A stretch of DNA of 64,000 bases from Apodospora peruviana (taxonomy: Eukaryota > Ascomycota > Sordariomycetes > Sordariales > Lasiosphaeriaceae). Numbering within the stretch: position 1 is the first letter of the stretch; every line of letters begins with the position of its first letter. The stretch spans positions 4,246,001 to 4,310,000 of the forward strand of contig JAUEDM010000003.1 of the NCBI GenBank assembly GCA_033439685.1, written 5' to 3'. Under the pieces are notes generated by a model. That model saw nothing but the letters and a program-made list of their open reading frames with translations. It made no database searches and had not been told where the DNA came from. The translations under genes and the position numbers were made by a program. Positions 35,163 to 46,633 of the stretch are shown here, in pieces.

Positions 35163-36836
35163 TCACCCCGTCTTCCCAGATGCAGCAACGACCTTGAATC
35201 TTGGCTTCTCCGGCATCGACGCGGCAAACCCGTCATTAAACATCAGATCTCCCACCCCAAAGTTGTACGGCTTGAGGTTGTCGAACCTCCGAAACATGTT
35301 GGCCAAGGTCAGGTACAGCATGCAGTAGGCCAGGTGGATGCCCACGCACATGCGCTGTCCGCGACTGAACGGCACGAGACACTTGTCCCGCGCCCGCACG
35401 ACTTCGGGATCCGGATCTAACCATCGTGCCGGGTCGAACTGGTCCGGGTTGGGGAAGGCGTCGGGATTGCGGTGCATCATCCAGGTGGACATGCTCGCCG
35501 TGGTCTGACAGAACATGTCAGTATCAGTTCGTGATACCTTAATGGTGCTTCCGTATGGTTGCTACGTACCCCTTCAGGAAGGAAGTGGCCCTGCAGGCTA
35601 AGCCCGCCTTTTCCCACTCTTCTGGGAAGACGTCCAATGACACCATACGCGAGCCTTTGCACGGCTATCAGCATTCTTCCTGTCAAACAAACTCACACAA
35701 TAAATGGCCTACCTCAGACCCTCCTTAATAACCGCAGTAAGATACGGCAACTTCTCCAGCTCGGTAAACCTCATCCGAGTAGTCGGATCCGGATACCTAT
35801 CACCCAGCTCCTTCCTCAACCTCGCCTCAATTTCATCATGGCTCAGCACATGCGCCGTGGCCACCGTCAGAGCATTGCCGAGCGTATCCGACGCCGCGGC
35901 CGATATGATGAAGGCCTCGTCGACAACATTGTCCACGCTGGGGACAACATGCCCCTCGAACGCGTCCGGATCCAGCATTTTATGGAAAAGCGTCGGTCTC
36001 TCCGGGACAATCCGCATCTCGACCTTGCGCTGCACTTCTTGGACTGCCCGTTCCGTTCGCTCACGCATCTGCGCGAAACCGGCTTGCATGGAGAGCATTC
36101 GCTTCGCCAGCCACATCGGGATCGCCTTGCTCGGTTTTTCCAACATCGGAAACATGTTGAGGGTAAAAAACCGCGGACCGACGGTCTGCCGGATCATGGC
36201 CTCAAACCAGCCGCCGGTTTCGGGGTCATCTAGCAGATTCCAGCAGTCGTCGAACGCCACCTCGGTCACGGCGTCGATCGATATCGCTCGGTACCCGAGA
36301 AACACGTCCGTCGGGACATTGTCATGGTTGACGTTATCGCGGATGCGACGGCAGAGTTTGTCGATTTTTGCCTGTACCACGTCTTCGGCGCGCTCGACGA
36401 CGGCTTTTTTGCTGAAAAAAGGGTTTAGGACGGCGCGCCGTTTGCGGTGCAGGTCGTTTGGGATGGTCGTAAAGATGGAGCCTGGAATGCTGATGACGCC
36501 GTAGAAGGCAGGGTCTTTGAATAAAGAGGTAGTGGAGTAGATCTTGTCGTAGTCGGACGGGTCGGCCGAGTGCACCTCGTTGGGCGTGATGCGGACGACG
36601 GGACCGTAGACGGCGTGCATAGCCTCGATTTGTTTGAAGTACTGTCCTGTGTGGCCGAGCACGTTGAACCAATACCCGTAGAGCCAGGTCACGGACGGGA
36701 GGAATGGGCCGGGGACGTTGTGCAGTGCGTGAAGGTTGCGGCGGTATAAGATCGTGACAGCCGCCCAGGTGAGGAACAGGGCGGTGATGGTCGCGAGCCA
36801 TTGAGATGCTGTTTGAGGGAGCTGGATGGTCTCCAT
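35163..36836 (-). CDS. cytochrome P450 monooxygenase (CYP58/TRI4-like)
   Basis: Three exons (36836-35713, 35654-35570, 35504-35163) encode 516 residues. The start is the ATG at 36836 (METIQLPQTASQWLATITAL), with a membrane anchor at about residues 12-35 followed by the hinge NVPGPFLP. Motifs in order: YGPVVRITPNEVH, the I-helix-like region DEAFIISAAASDTLGNAL, the ExxR motif EGLR (Glu372/Arg375), FDPARWL and the heme loop FSRGQRMCVG with Cys456. It is a complete microsomal class II P450. The VRITPNEVHSADPSDYDKIY region resembles CYP58/TRI4-type enzymes, which oxidise terpenoids and other secondary metabolites; this subfamily placement is tentative. In the I helix, AAASDT replaces the classic AGxDT, a tolerated variant. 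Confidence 0.9.
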
Positions 36837-37832
36837 TTTCTGTATGATGGTCAATGTGAGTTGTAGAGAGAGATAACGAGGGGATGATAAGTTCTCTGCA
36901 GGTCGAACTTCTTTGAAAGGTCTTGGCTTGACCCTGCTTTTATCCGCAACTCATTCCACCACCCTGTTGAACAGGGCATCAGGCAGCCTTACTTTGGGGA
37001 GCTGTTATCGCTTTTCGTTCTCCCCGCCCACTCCTACATATGTGGCGTCTGCAGGTAGCGGACCCTACCTCCTACCTCCGTCTGGATGTGAAGCCAGTTT
37101 CTGGGGATGCTTCTCGACCCGTCGAGAAAGAGTTTCCCAGAACGAGTTGAAGCTCGCTGAAAATGACCAGCTGTTGATTAGGTACTATATATAATGACAG
37201 TTCCTCAGCACCATTGTCATACACAATCCTGTTAATTATTCACTGCATTCATCGATTTTCTTGTATCTGAAACTGGCACTGAAGGAACTGAACAGACCAG
37301 AGCAACCCCTCACAACCCGACCAGAAGTGGCAGGTGAACACTGCAACCCATTGGATATCGATAGGTATGTATAGTAGCGGCGGCCGCTTTGGTGTAGCAC
37401 AACATAGACGCACGTACGCCCCCTCGGAAGCACGAACGACTGACAGCGAAGTATCAGACGGCATTTGTCGACTCAGCACTTACATCATCACACCACTTAT
37501 TTAAACCACCAAGATGCGTGCTTACTAAGTTCCATTCGACGTCGATAACCCGATTCGCACGAATTTTAGTCCCTCACGAAGCTGGGGTTTGTGGAAGCTG
37601 CATTCCAATCCATCTTCCCCGTTTCTCATATTATGTCTTCAAATCTTGGCAAACTGACATTGCACTGCATCCGCTCTCTTCCTTGGTCCCGTAGTACGTA
37701 TGCTTTTGACTGAAGAATTGAAGACGAAATAAAAATACGGCAATATAGACATTCGAACCTTGAAAAGATCTGGAGTTGAACCTCCCAATGAGAACCCAAG
37801 CCATAAAAGTATATGGTAGTACAAATTGTGAA
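36837..37832. other. intergenic
   Basis: Upstream region of the P450 gene and AT-rich spacer. No gene recognised. Confidence 0.5.
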
Positions 37833-38881
37833 CTACCTTACACAGCTCGATGCTGAAATAATCCGTCCCGCCTCCCTTACTAGCGAACACGTTGACGTGA
37901 TCTCACGGGCTGTCCAGCGGGTTCTTCCTCCGCGGCCTCCTCCTCCTCCTCTGATTCCCCCTCCTCCTCCTCCTCCTCCTCCTCCTCCTCCTCCTCCTCC
38001 TCCTCCTCCTCGCGGCATGGGCAGCAGTATCCTCTGGGTAATTACCGGCACCGTGTCAGCCTCTGTTGGCCGCCAGCGGAGGTGCTCAAAACCAGTCCAC
38101 TTATCATAGTCCGCCTGGCTCCCCAGGGTCTCTCTCAGCCTGTCGCTATCAAACTTGGCCATCTCCGCTCTCGCGCGGGTGTACCGCTGCTTCCACGCCT
38201 CCTTCTCCCGTGTGTTGGCGGAGAAAAGATTGGTGACGCGCAAGATGCTCGCGCTCCTTGACGGCCTCGCAATCGGTGACCTTCTTCCAGTCCTCGATTT
38301 TCCGTTTCATTTGGTCTACATGTTGCCAGGGAGTCTTGAACCAGAACTCGCGCTTTGTCGGCGAGCTTAGGAAATCGTTCAGGCCAGGGCAGCCCATTGT
38401 GCAAACGAATTCTGGCATATACGTGATGCATACGATGGGATCCCTGACAAGATTGGCCTCGTTGATGATCTTGGAGCACAGTGCCATGGTCAGGTCTTCC
38501 AACTCGTTCCTGGAGCAAGTCACGAAGAAGTTGACCAAAGGTCCTTGGGTCGATGACGGAACTGGCCGGGATAACTTCTGGCTTGGGAGGCCGACGGTTG
38601 ATTGTGGGGCTGAAATCCATGTCAGCGTCAAGGAGAGCAACCGGTGGATTGGGAAGCTCAGGAATCTCGTCGATAAGCCACCGGATCCTGCAGATTACAG
38701 CGGTTACCACTCCAATCACGGGACTTTGAGAGAGGTGACAGCAAGGGGTTGTTTGTTGGCGCAGTTCCCGAGATAGGGGTACTTCAAATTTTGAACAATT
38801 CGAGGAAGACAACTGATAAACGACATTCAATGCATCAAAAAGGAGAAAATTGACGCTCTCTAAGAGACGAGCGTTTTCCAA
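37833..38881 (-). pseudogene. frameshifted gene with poly-glycine tract
   Basis: Three minus-strand blocks in different frames carry coding-like sequence. They are LLDADMDFSPTINRRPPKPE (to about 38545), NFFVTCSRNELEDLTMALCS through KIEDWKKVTDCEAVKE (to about 38260), and RVTNLFSANTREKEAWKQRY through WTGFEHLRWRPTEADTV. The last runs into some 18 glycines encoded by a GGA-type microsatellite. Neighbouring frames overlap with no room for introns, so at least two frameshifts are inferred. I do not recognise the protein; PEFVCTMGCPGLNDFLSS is the most distinctive stretch. A sequencing error is less likely since the shifts are not in homopolymers. Confidence 0.5.
37961..38011. repeat. (CTC)n microsatellite
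   Basis: Seventeen CTC/TCC units, which read as GGA/GAG on the minus strand and encode poly-glycine in the overlapping pseudogene frame. Confidence 0.95.
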
Positions 38882-39841
38882 GGCGTGCTTTCGCTGTCAC
38901 AATTGGCCGTTGGATCATGGTCTTTGAGGGTCTGACCTACACCCTTGACACTTGAGATCCAAGACTAACGAAGTTACGAACAAACCAGGGAAGATTTGTA
39001 GCTTATTTATGGATAACCTCCATTACAACGCGCATGTTGACAGAGTCGTCAAGTACACCATTCCACGGTAAATAGTAGTCATCGGGTGTTTTACGAAACC
39101 CTGTAAATTGTTTGTCCGTGACATATTTTGCGATCCACTGCTAGGGCCTACGACGGTAGCCACAAGGAATATTTGCTGCTTAAAATGAGTATTTCTAGGA
39201 TGGCTGCCAGGCGCCCTGAAAAGTCACGAACTGGGTCCCTTGTAAGTCCTCGATGGCTACTATTTACCGTGGAATGGTGTACGCAGGATTTGAGATTCTG
39301 CTCCTTTGGAAACATCTGATGTCATTCTACTTTTGCTTCAGTTTGCTCCCATGCATAAGGTAAGGTTTCACGCCGCAGTGGTCCAAACTGAAAGGGGGTT
39401 ATAAGCAGTTTCTGCTGCCACAACCATCAAAAGCGTTAGACCTGGTTCCAAGCGTGAATTTACCTTCCAATTATACCACCAGCCGCAGTAGCTCATCCGG
39501 ACGACCTACATCAAACTACCTAGCACCAACTTTCCTCGGGTACACTGTTTCATGGCAAGAAGGCGTCGTCTTCTCACCTCATCTATAGAATTAGGTTCAT
39601 CAACGGACGTGGGCCGGGAGCCGGGAACCGAACGTCCCACGACAACACGTAACTTCAGCGGTGACCGCGTACAACATATTTTTGTAGAGAGCTGATTCTC
39701 AAAGAAGTGCATTGATAAAATGACCTCCTCTCGTCAGAAGCAAAAAAAGTCCACACAACTTGAAGTTGAGATTCAACATGTCCCAACGCATCAGCCAGCC
39801 CCCTAAATACCTTCACAATGAAATCATGGAGTAGGTCTCGA
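38882..39841. other. intergenic with MITE copy 2
   Basis: Apart from the MITE-like element at 39054-39281, I see no gene in this stretch. Confidence 0.5.
39054..39281 (+). mobile_element. MITE-like TIR element, copy 2
   Basis: Second copy of the element at 6745-6973, same orientation, 224 bp between TA dinucleotides (39056-39279). The inverted ends (CACCATTCCACGGTAAATAG and its complement) match over about 31 bp with one mismatch. Internal differences from copy 1 are mostly C/T and A/G transitions, plus a single-base gap. Confidence 0.85.
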
Positions 39842-41168
39842 TCATGGAGTAGGTCTCGGCGGTGCCGGTCCCCCCATACCAGGATTATACGCGGTCGGGA
39901 ACCCGCCCGGAAAGATCCCGCTCAAGCCCGGTACTTTAGGGTTCGTAGTCACCATCCTGCCGCCCTCCCCTCCCCTCATCGCCGTGGCCATGATCTCCCG
40001 CGTGAAAGTCGTGTTGACACCAACACTAAACCAGGCAAACACGCCATCCTTTGGCAAGCTATTCCCCAGCAGCACATAATGGAAAAACGGATCGGAGCTA
40101 GCAGCCTCCTGCAGCAGGATGCTGTCGGCCGCGTTGCGCATCAGATTCTGCCTGTTGGTCGAGTACGGCGCCACCTTTTTCACGCTGTCGACCAGCGCCT
40201 GGTCGAAGAATATCTGCCCGACGTGGGTCACGCTCGCGTGCCAGAGCGTGTCGTTGTGGGTTTGTGGTCGGGTCGAGTTCAGGTGGGTGATGAGGTGGAT
40301 GTGCGGCGCCCGGCCGTCGTAGTGCCCTGGAAACAGGGTGTTGAACTGCACGACGCCGTCAGCGTCGGTGCGCTGCGCACCGCGCAGAAAGGTGCGGTTC
40401 AGGTTGGCTTTGTCCGACATGCCTGCCAGCCCGTTGACGGTGGCGAGGGCGCCGGAATAGACTCCTGTCGAGTTTGCGTCTGGTACATCACCCTGTTAGA
40501 AGCCTAAATCTGGTAGTTGAAGGTAGGAAGGTAGGAACATACTCCACATCTCGACAAAAGTGTCCGGTATGGGCTTGCAGGTCGCGACATCGATGAGCTG
40601 GATGTCGAGGTGAAGCGGGACGCCTTGCTGGTCTTCGACTAGGTTGGTGCGGATGGACTCGCCGAGCACGTCTGGGACCTCTTATGTTAAGGACTTTGCA
40701 GATCAATGATGCTGGGAGCAAGAAAACTCACAAAATGGACCTTCGGTTGTCTCGGGGTTCAAAACGCACGAGTTGTTGCCGCTGAAGACAAGCTTGGGAT
40801 CTGTCGTGCTGTTGAACGGCTTGTCGGACTTGTGGGATTTTCCGAGGGATGAAGTTTGACGGGCTTTCATGGATGTTCAGCAAAAGAAGAAAAAAAAAAA
40901 GCATTAAGAGTTTAAACAGTCTAATTCGTCTGGAACATGATTATCTACCTTGAAGGGCCTGTAAGGACTGGGCCCGTATCTCGCGTCTCTGGATGGCGCG
41001 GTCAAAAAGACCGTTGGACGCATGTCTGGTGGAGCAGTGGTTGAGGTTATTCGTGTGCATGGAAAGGAATTGGCGACGCTCAGCCTCTTCCTGTCTCGCG
41101 TCGCCATGCGCTGAGATAAGAGCTCCTCCTGTGAGGAGGAGTAAAGCCGTTAGAGTGATGGCAATCAT
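39842..41168 (-). CDS. secreted intradiol ring-cleavage dioxygenase
   Basis: Four exons (41168-40949, 40863-40732, 40671-40543, 40479-39842) encode 372 residues in unbroken frame. Residues 1-20 (MIAITLTALLLLTGGALISA) are a signal peptide. The Fe(III) ligands expected in the family are visible: Tyr118 in TTEGPFYVLGE, Tyr214 in FPGHYDGRAPH, and His220/His222 in APHIHLITH. The supporting motifs VEMW.ANSTGVYSG and TFLRGAQRTDADG also fit. It should open catechol-type rings between the hydroxyls, giving muconate-type products. Extracellular fungal members act on lignin- or flavonoid-derived catechols. The C-terminal 35 residues are Pro/Gly-rich. It is followed downstream by the poly-Gly pseudogene and preceded upstream by tyrosinase, all on the same strand. 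Confidence 0.9.
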
Positions 41169-42045
41169 CCTTACTGTCTTTGTCTCGCACGAGCAATGAT
41201 AGCGTGAAAACGTGAAGCAAGCAAGGAGGAAGCTACAAAAGGAAGATATTGAAAAATCAAGTTACGAGGCTGATCTGAGGGGCACTTCAATCACCATTGC
41301 TTCTTACGCCATCTTGTAATGCAGACTGGACGAGAGGCAAACTATGTCGATATCTCCTCCAATTGGAGTTGAGGCCGAAACGAGGCGGGCGGTTAATGTA
41401 ATAATATAAGGCGGCGGACCGGTGGGGGTGGGGGTTAGATGGTCCTTCTCGCGCACCAATACCCGACCAGAGTCCAAAGTAGTGGTCATCCGCCTATTTA
41501 TTACACCTCTGTATGGGAACGGTGCATCATGTCCACAATCCGGGCGTGATGTATACTACTATGTTTGTTGATATAGGCATGTGGGTGGAAACCGGTTTAT
41601 GGATGAGGAAGCATCGGGGCACCTATTTACCTTTGGACAAGAGAAACTTCATGCTGAGGATTCCAAGTTCAATGTGTGCGTGTGCGGTTGTGAGATTCGT
41701 GAACTTCGGCATCATGTTTTCGAATCAGCTTGGGAAGTCTGCGGTTACCGGGGTAACGTTACTCCTATCTTTATTAGGGGGTGAGCGAAACTTTCATCTT
41801 CTACCAACCCAGGCATTATGACACTGTATTGCAGCGGTTGAGGTTTTGATCGGAAGCTCGATTCCCCTGGCCACCGGGACTCGACTCTTCTTGGTTTCTT
41901 GGAGGGAAAGTCATCATATCATTCAGGCTATCACAACTACCGTATGTACGTAACCAAATACTCGCATGCGAAGAGGAAAAAGTCAAGAATTCTCAACATC
42001 CCCCGGTCGATCCATCCAGTCAGATATGTGCCATATCCAGCCAGC
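41169..42045. other. intergenic
   Basis: Spacer between the dioxygenase promoter and the tyrosinase 3' end. No gene seen. Confidence 0.5.
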
Positions 42046-43215
42046 TCAAACATACTCATAACAAAGATATCCCCCCTTGGTATTCATCACATCCGCCACC
42101 GTCGCATTGGGAATAATTCCCAGCGAGGACATGACATGACCCAGGGTTAGCGTATTACCGCCATTATCACCGCTCTTCGGGTCCGGCGTCACGGCCAGTA
42201 TTTCTCGCGTCGGCTTCCCCCACAAGGACGACTCCTGCTCCATCCCACCCGGGAACTCGGAGAAGCCGACGGCTGGATCCTGCGCATTGAGACCGCTGAT
42301 GTCCTTGAGTCGGGTTTCCGGGTCTTTGGACTGCCATTGCCACCACATCTTGTCGACGAAGCCGTGATGCATAAAAAAGAGCGGGTCGCCTGACGAGGTT
42401 ATCGAGTCTCCGTTCTACGCAAGGATAATTAGTTGGCCAGTACACTTGAAGGGGATTGTTGTGCTTACCATCATGGACAAGGCCATGTGCCCGAGAAGAT
42501 GAGGACCAGAGTAGATAGCATCAAGTGCCTGCTGATATGTCTTGCCGCTGATGGCCGCCGTGACGTACGACGTGCCGGTCTGTGAGCTGAACATGTCCGT
42601 GATTCGCCGGTTGACGCACCGGGGCTGTGATTTGAAGCCCGGTCCAATGTTGACCGTCAGGTTCACAAACGGACCGTCGGAGAGACAGTTCTGCGCTCCC
42701 GTACCGCTGCCGCCGAAGCCCAGGGTGGGATGGAATACAGGGGAGGCAGAGAATTTTCCGGCGTCGCGGGTTTCGTCCCAATATCTAAGTCTGTCAATCG
42801 CCCGACCACATCATTGTTGAGGTATGTAGACGGGTATTACATACGGAAGTACACCATCATACCCGCATTCCTGCATGAGGAACTCGAGGATCTTGAGGTA
42901 ATACCGATGAAAAGGCAAAAACTGCCCTGTCGTATGGATTTGCAGAGCGTGGATCTGGTGCAGAGAGACGAGCTCGTCCCACCGTGTCTTGGCTCCCGGG
43001 AGACGATTGAGCTTCTGCGGCGATGTCAAGAGGCAGCGAGCCGCGGCGAGATAGGCTTTCTTGGTGTCGTCTTTGATGTCGTGCCATGACTGTCTTTTCT
43101 GCGGCGCGGTGCATGGCGAGGTGGATGAGGCCGTTGCGCTGACAGACTGTGGGGTTATGCTGACAGCTGCAGAAGCCCCAATGCAAGCGACCAACAGGGT
43201 CAGCGTTCCGTACAT
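42046..43215 (-). CDS. secreted tyrosinase / catechol oxidase-like
   Basis: Three exons (43215-42845, 42784-42469, 42414-42046) encode 351 residues. A signal peptide (MYGTLTLLVACIGASAA) is followed by a copper A region HQIHALQIHTTGQFLPFHRYY (His86/89/94/103) and VLPYWDETRDAGKF. The copper B region is GDPLFFMHHGFVDKMWWQWQ, with another histidine in GPHLLGHMAL. This is a type 3 dinuclear copper protein of the short secreted fungal tyrosinase/catechol oxidase class. It oxidises monophenols or o-diphenols to quinones. It lacks the long C-terminal latency domain of intracellular tyrosinases. Its position next to a secreted catechol-cleaving dioxygenase suggests shared phenolic substrates, which is inference. 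Confidence 0.9.
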
Positions 43216-43963
43216 GGTTACCTGAGTTTGTTGGGACTAACGTCGGTGGCTGGAAGAAGACTTGGAGCCAGAACCAAGCAAGACTTGGTGGTTATGAGGA
43301 CTCAAACGTTGCCAGAAATTTCCATCTGCCTTGTCTACATCTATGTGTGTGGGTAGACGTTAAATCACGACTGCAACGACGCTGACTGTGGGCAAGGAGA
43401 AAAGGCCAGAAGGCGTAGTTGCCGTGGGTTTGTTTGGGTCGATGTCGTGAATTACGTACCAACCCCCTCCCCCACTGTTCCGAGCCGACTTCCGATCTGG
43501 TTGTTCAATCTGCCCCAATCTGTTCACAGTTTATCCAGACAAAATGCTGGTCACGCTGTGGGATCAGCTACCGAATTAACTATCGGGCAACAGTCGGGAG
43601 AGGGGGTGGGTTTCAACATGTGGAATGTAGAATGGTATACTGTTGGTGGTCATTGGAGCGGCTAACATCAATGTTAAAACTCGCGAACTTGAGTTGCATT
43701 GGGGAAGTCTGCCATTCCCCTGACACGTAACGACAATACCCGTTGATTAGCCAGATATTGACCGCTACACGTAATCCGTAACTCGGCAGTAAAAATACTG
43801 TGCTTCAGTAAGGTACCTTCATTACGTTCATCACCAGACTGTCAACTGTGCCATGGATATTGGGCTGTCTAACCGACATGCACCTAACTCTTCACCAAAA
43901 CAAACTCGCAGTCTTCCCCTACGATATAGCCTTGGCAAACTTCTCCTATGAACGTACCTGTAG
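43216..43963. other. intergenic
   Basis: Promoter region of the tyrosinase gene and 3' end region of the kelch gene. No other feature is recognised. Confidence 0.5.
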
Positions 43964-45019
43964 TTACGGCGTAAACGAATCAAAAGCAGCAGTGGCAGGC
44001 GTCCCGGAAGCCGTCCCTCCACCAGGGATATACACACTCCCATTCACAGCAACCGCACAGCTCCCATGCCTCGGGATCCTCATCGCAGGCAGCGATGCCC
44101 ATGTATCCGACTCGGTATCGTACACCTCGACCTCCTTAAACACCCCATTGGACGCCGGGTCAGGATTCCCCTCCCCACCGAATGTGTAAACCTTTGTCCC
44201 GACCACCGCGCTCGCGAATCCTCTCCGCGGCGTCGGCATCCGTCCACCTCTGGTCATCCACCCGCTCTTCAGATCGTCCAGATCAAGAACAAAAACCGTG
44301 TCCTTGCGATTCGATATCGGGCCCAGACTGCCACCCATCTGATAGAACTTTGTGCCAACAATCCCACCACCCCCGTGATCCCGCCCCTCGGGAATGTTTC
44401 TTGCCTGCTCCGGAAGAGAGGTAAGCCACTGTCCCGCAACGGTGTCGTACGCCGAAACGGTCGTGACCGACGTGCCCCCGCTGCCCGTTTTGCCCGACGC
44501 AAGCCAGATGGTGTTGTTGTACAAGCCGACCACGGCGCTCCCGCGCGCCTCACCGGCAGGCATGGACGGGATCGACGTCCACTTATCCGTAATGGGATCG
44601 TACACCCAGCATTTCGGTGTGCCGGCCCAGCTGGAGCCTGTCATCCCGCCGAGGACGTAGATCTTGCCGCTGACGGCCGCGGCGTTGGCGTGGTTGATGG
44701 TCACGGGAAGTGAGGCCACTTTTGTCCAAGTGTTTCTCGGGATGTCGTATATGTAAATGCTGGAGAGGACGGCGCCTGTTTGGAGAACACCGCCTATTAC
44801 GGCGATCTGCGTTGCGGATAGGGTGACGCAGGCGTGTTCGTGGATTGGGCCGGCTGGGTAGTCGACGAGTGGTTTCCATGACGCATGAGTTTCTCTGGTA
44901 TTGACTGGCAGTGGTGACGGACTATGGGCGTAGCAAGTAGACGTTGTGATGATACAGATGGATGTGAAGACGATGGCGAGTCTACAAGCCCAGCTGATGA
45001 TAGCGGAAAGCCCCGTCAT
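43964..45019 (-). CDS. secreted kelch-repeat beta-propeller protein
   Basis: Single exon, 351 residues. The N-terminus (MTGLSAIISWACRLAIVFTS) is a signal peptide or anchor ending near CYAHS. The rest consists of five to six kelch blades with the GG...Y/W spacing: IAVIGGVLQ, KIYVLGGMTG followed by CWVYDPITDKWTSIPSMP, TIWLASGKTG, KFYQMGGSLG, KVYTFGGEGN with VEVYDTESDTWASLP, and SVYIPGGG. There are no extra catalytic domains such as the galactose-oxidase copper motif. Many fungi encode such secreted propellers of unknown role beside carbohydrate or phenolic enzymes. It is transcribed in the same direction as the tyrosinase and dioxygenase genes. Confidence 0.85.
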   Translation of the reverse strand: MTGLSAIISWACRLAIVFTSICIITTSTCYAHSPSPLPVNTRETHASWKPLVDYPAGPIHEHACVTLSATQIAVIGGVLQTGAVLSSIYIYDIPRNTWTKVASLPVTINHANAAAVSGKIYVLGGMTGSSWAGTPKCWVYDPITDKWTSIPSMPAGEARGSAVVGLYNNTIWLASGKTGSGGTSVTTVSAYDTVAGQWLTSLPEQARNIPEGRDHGGGGIVGTKFYQMGGSLGPISNRKDTVFVLDLDDLKSGWMTRGGRMPTPRRGFASAVVGTKVYTFGGEGNPDPASNGVFKEVEVYDTESDTWASLPAMRIPRHGSCAVAVNGSVYIPGGGTASGTPATAAFDSFTP

Positions 45020-46633
45020 GATTGGGAATTTTGCTGTTGTCTGAAATTAGAGCTGTGGTTGAAAGAGGAGGAGAACCCGAACAGGATACTGTCGACGAAA
45101 TGAGTGATAGAATGGACGCAGTAATGAAGCGTCGTATAAATACTACCCACCAGACGCATGGTCAGGTACTCAACCTGCCGCACCTACATGTACATCATGA
45201 TTCTGAACCAGCCAACTCAATCGCTTTCTTATGCGACTCATATGCAGTCTGTAACATATCGTGCACCCGACGTCACATCGATACACGTATTTACGTTACC
45301 TTACCTATAGCGAATCGGCCCCGCCTTTATGTTTATATTGGCCAGCCCCATCCGGACAACCCATTGTTCGGCCCCGCTAAACACGCTCAATAATCCCTGT
45401 CCATGAGCAATATCCAAATACAGCACTCCCAATATCATGGTATGAAGTATAGGCTGTGCGCTACGGAACCTAACATTGATGGTTGGATGGAGATATTATT
45501 AACTGTGAGTCGGATATCATGTTAGAAGCATCCATCAGCTACGCGCTCCTCAACCCACCCCGGCCTCGGACGCTTGTTACCGCTACAGGGCTGCGGGAGT
45601 GTAGATCGTTGAAGGTCGACACTTCATGTAGTACTGCTTCTGTCATTCGGTCGCATGGCGTGCTGAGCGAACGAGTGAGATAAACGGGCTCCGGAGCAAA
45701 CCCGGGAAGCAAGATGGAGATGAGATTTTCAGACACGGAATGCTTTACAGAACTTCACTGAAGGGAAAGAAGGGCCAAAAAGAAACAATGCCTTACCGAG
45801 CGACACATGGGTCGAACGCTTCGCACTTCCCGGTGCTAAGGACAGAATGACATATGCGCATGTACGGCGTCCGGAGAAGCACATTCATAAGATTTCACAC
45901 ACACTGCTGTATGAAGAAGGTTTATATACCTAAGGTAGTTAGGATATAACGGATGAGAAGATGTAAAAAATAGAAATAAAAAGTGCACCAGACGTGAATC
46001 GAACCAACGACACTGGCGTTTGGTCTGCCTCACCGGGGCAGGGTCCTATCCGGTAGGAGGTTAGTAGCTCGGGAAGTGACACGATTAATCACTGCGCCAA
46101 GTTTCCTTGACTTTTCCGGTGTGAAATGGAGAGCGTTGAGGTAATTAGACTATAAAACACCTTTGCAAGTTCGGTTCTTCGAGCTCAGGGGGCCGGGTGC
46201 TTCCTGCTACCGTGTTATCCATGCGCCCTTGCGCTCAGTCCAAGGGTCAATCTGGGTGTGCTAAACCACCGCGTGACATTTATTAGGTACATGTCCAGCC
46301 TTCTGCGCCCTAGAGTTGACAATCTCGCCATGTCGTGTAAACCTAACACGCCCTATTCCGGCCTGACAAACGACCACTGATTATTAAAACCTCGAGACCC
46401 CAGCGAGTAAAGGAGCAACTTTCCTAGCTAAATAAATCATCTTGACGACAACAGACTGGCCATTTCCAGAAGAAAACCAGTTGGCTAATGGAACTCGAGA
46501 GATCAGACCGTTGTGGCTGGTCCCCAACCGGCACATGCCGCTAACCAGGTAGCCTGCTGCATGCCCTGCCACCGTCACCGGCTAGGTTGCTGCCTTGCAT
46601 CAAGCCACAGAGGCCACCAATCTCTCTGCCGTC
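45020..46633. other. intergenic with tRNA-like remnant
   Basis: No protein gene seen. On the minus strand at about 45980-46110 there is a TGGCGCAGTG A-box-like motif, then a GGTTCGATTCA B-box-like motif and a TTTTT terminator, but the acceptor and T stems do not pair. It looks like a degenerate tRNA or tRNA-derived relic. Confidence 0.4.
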
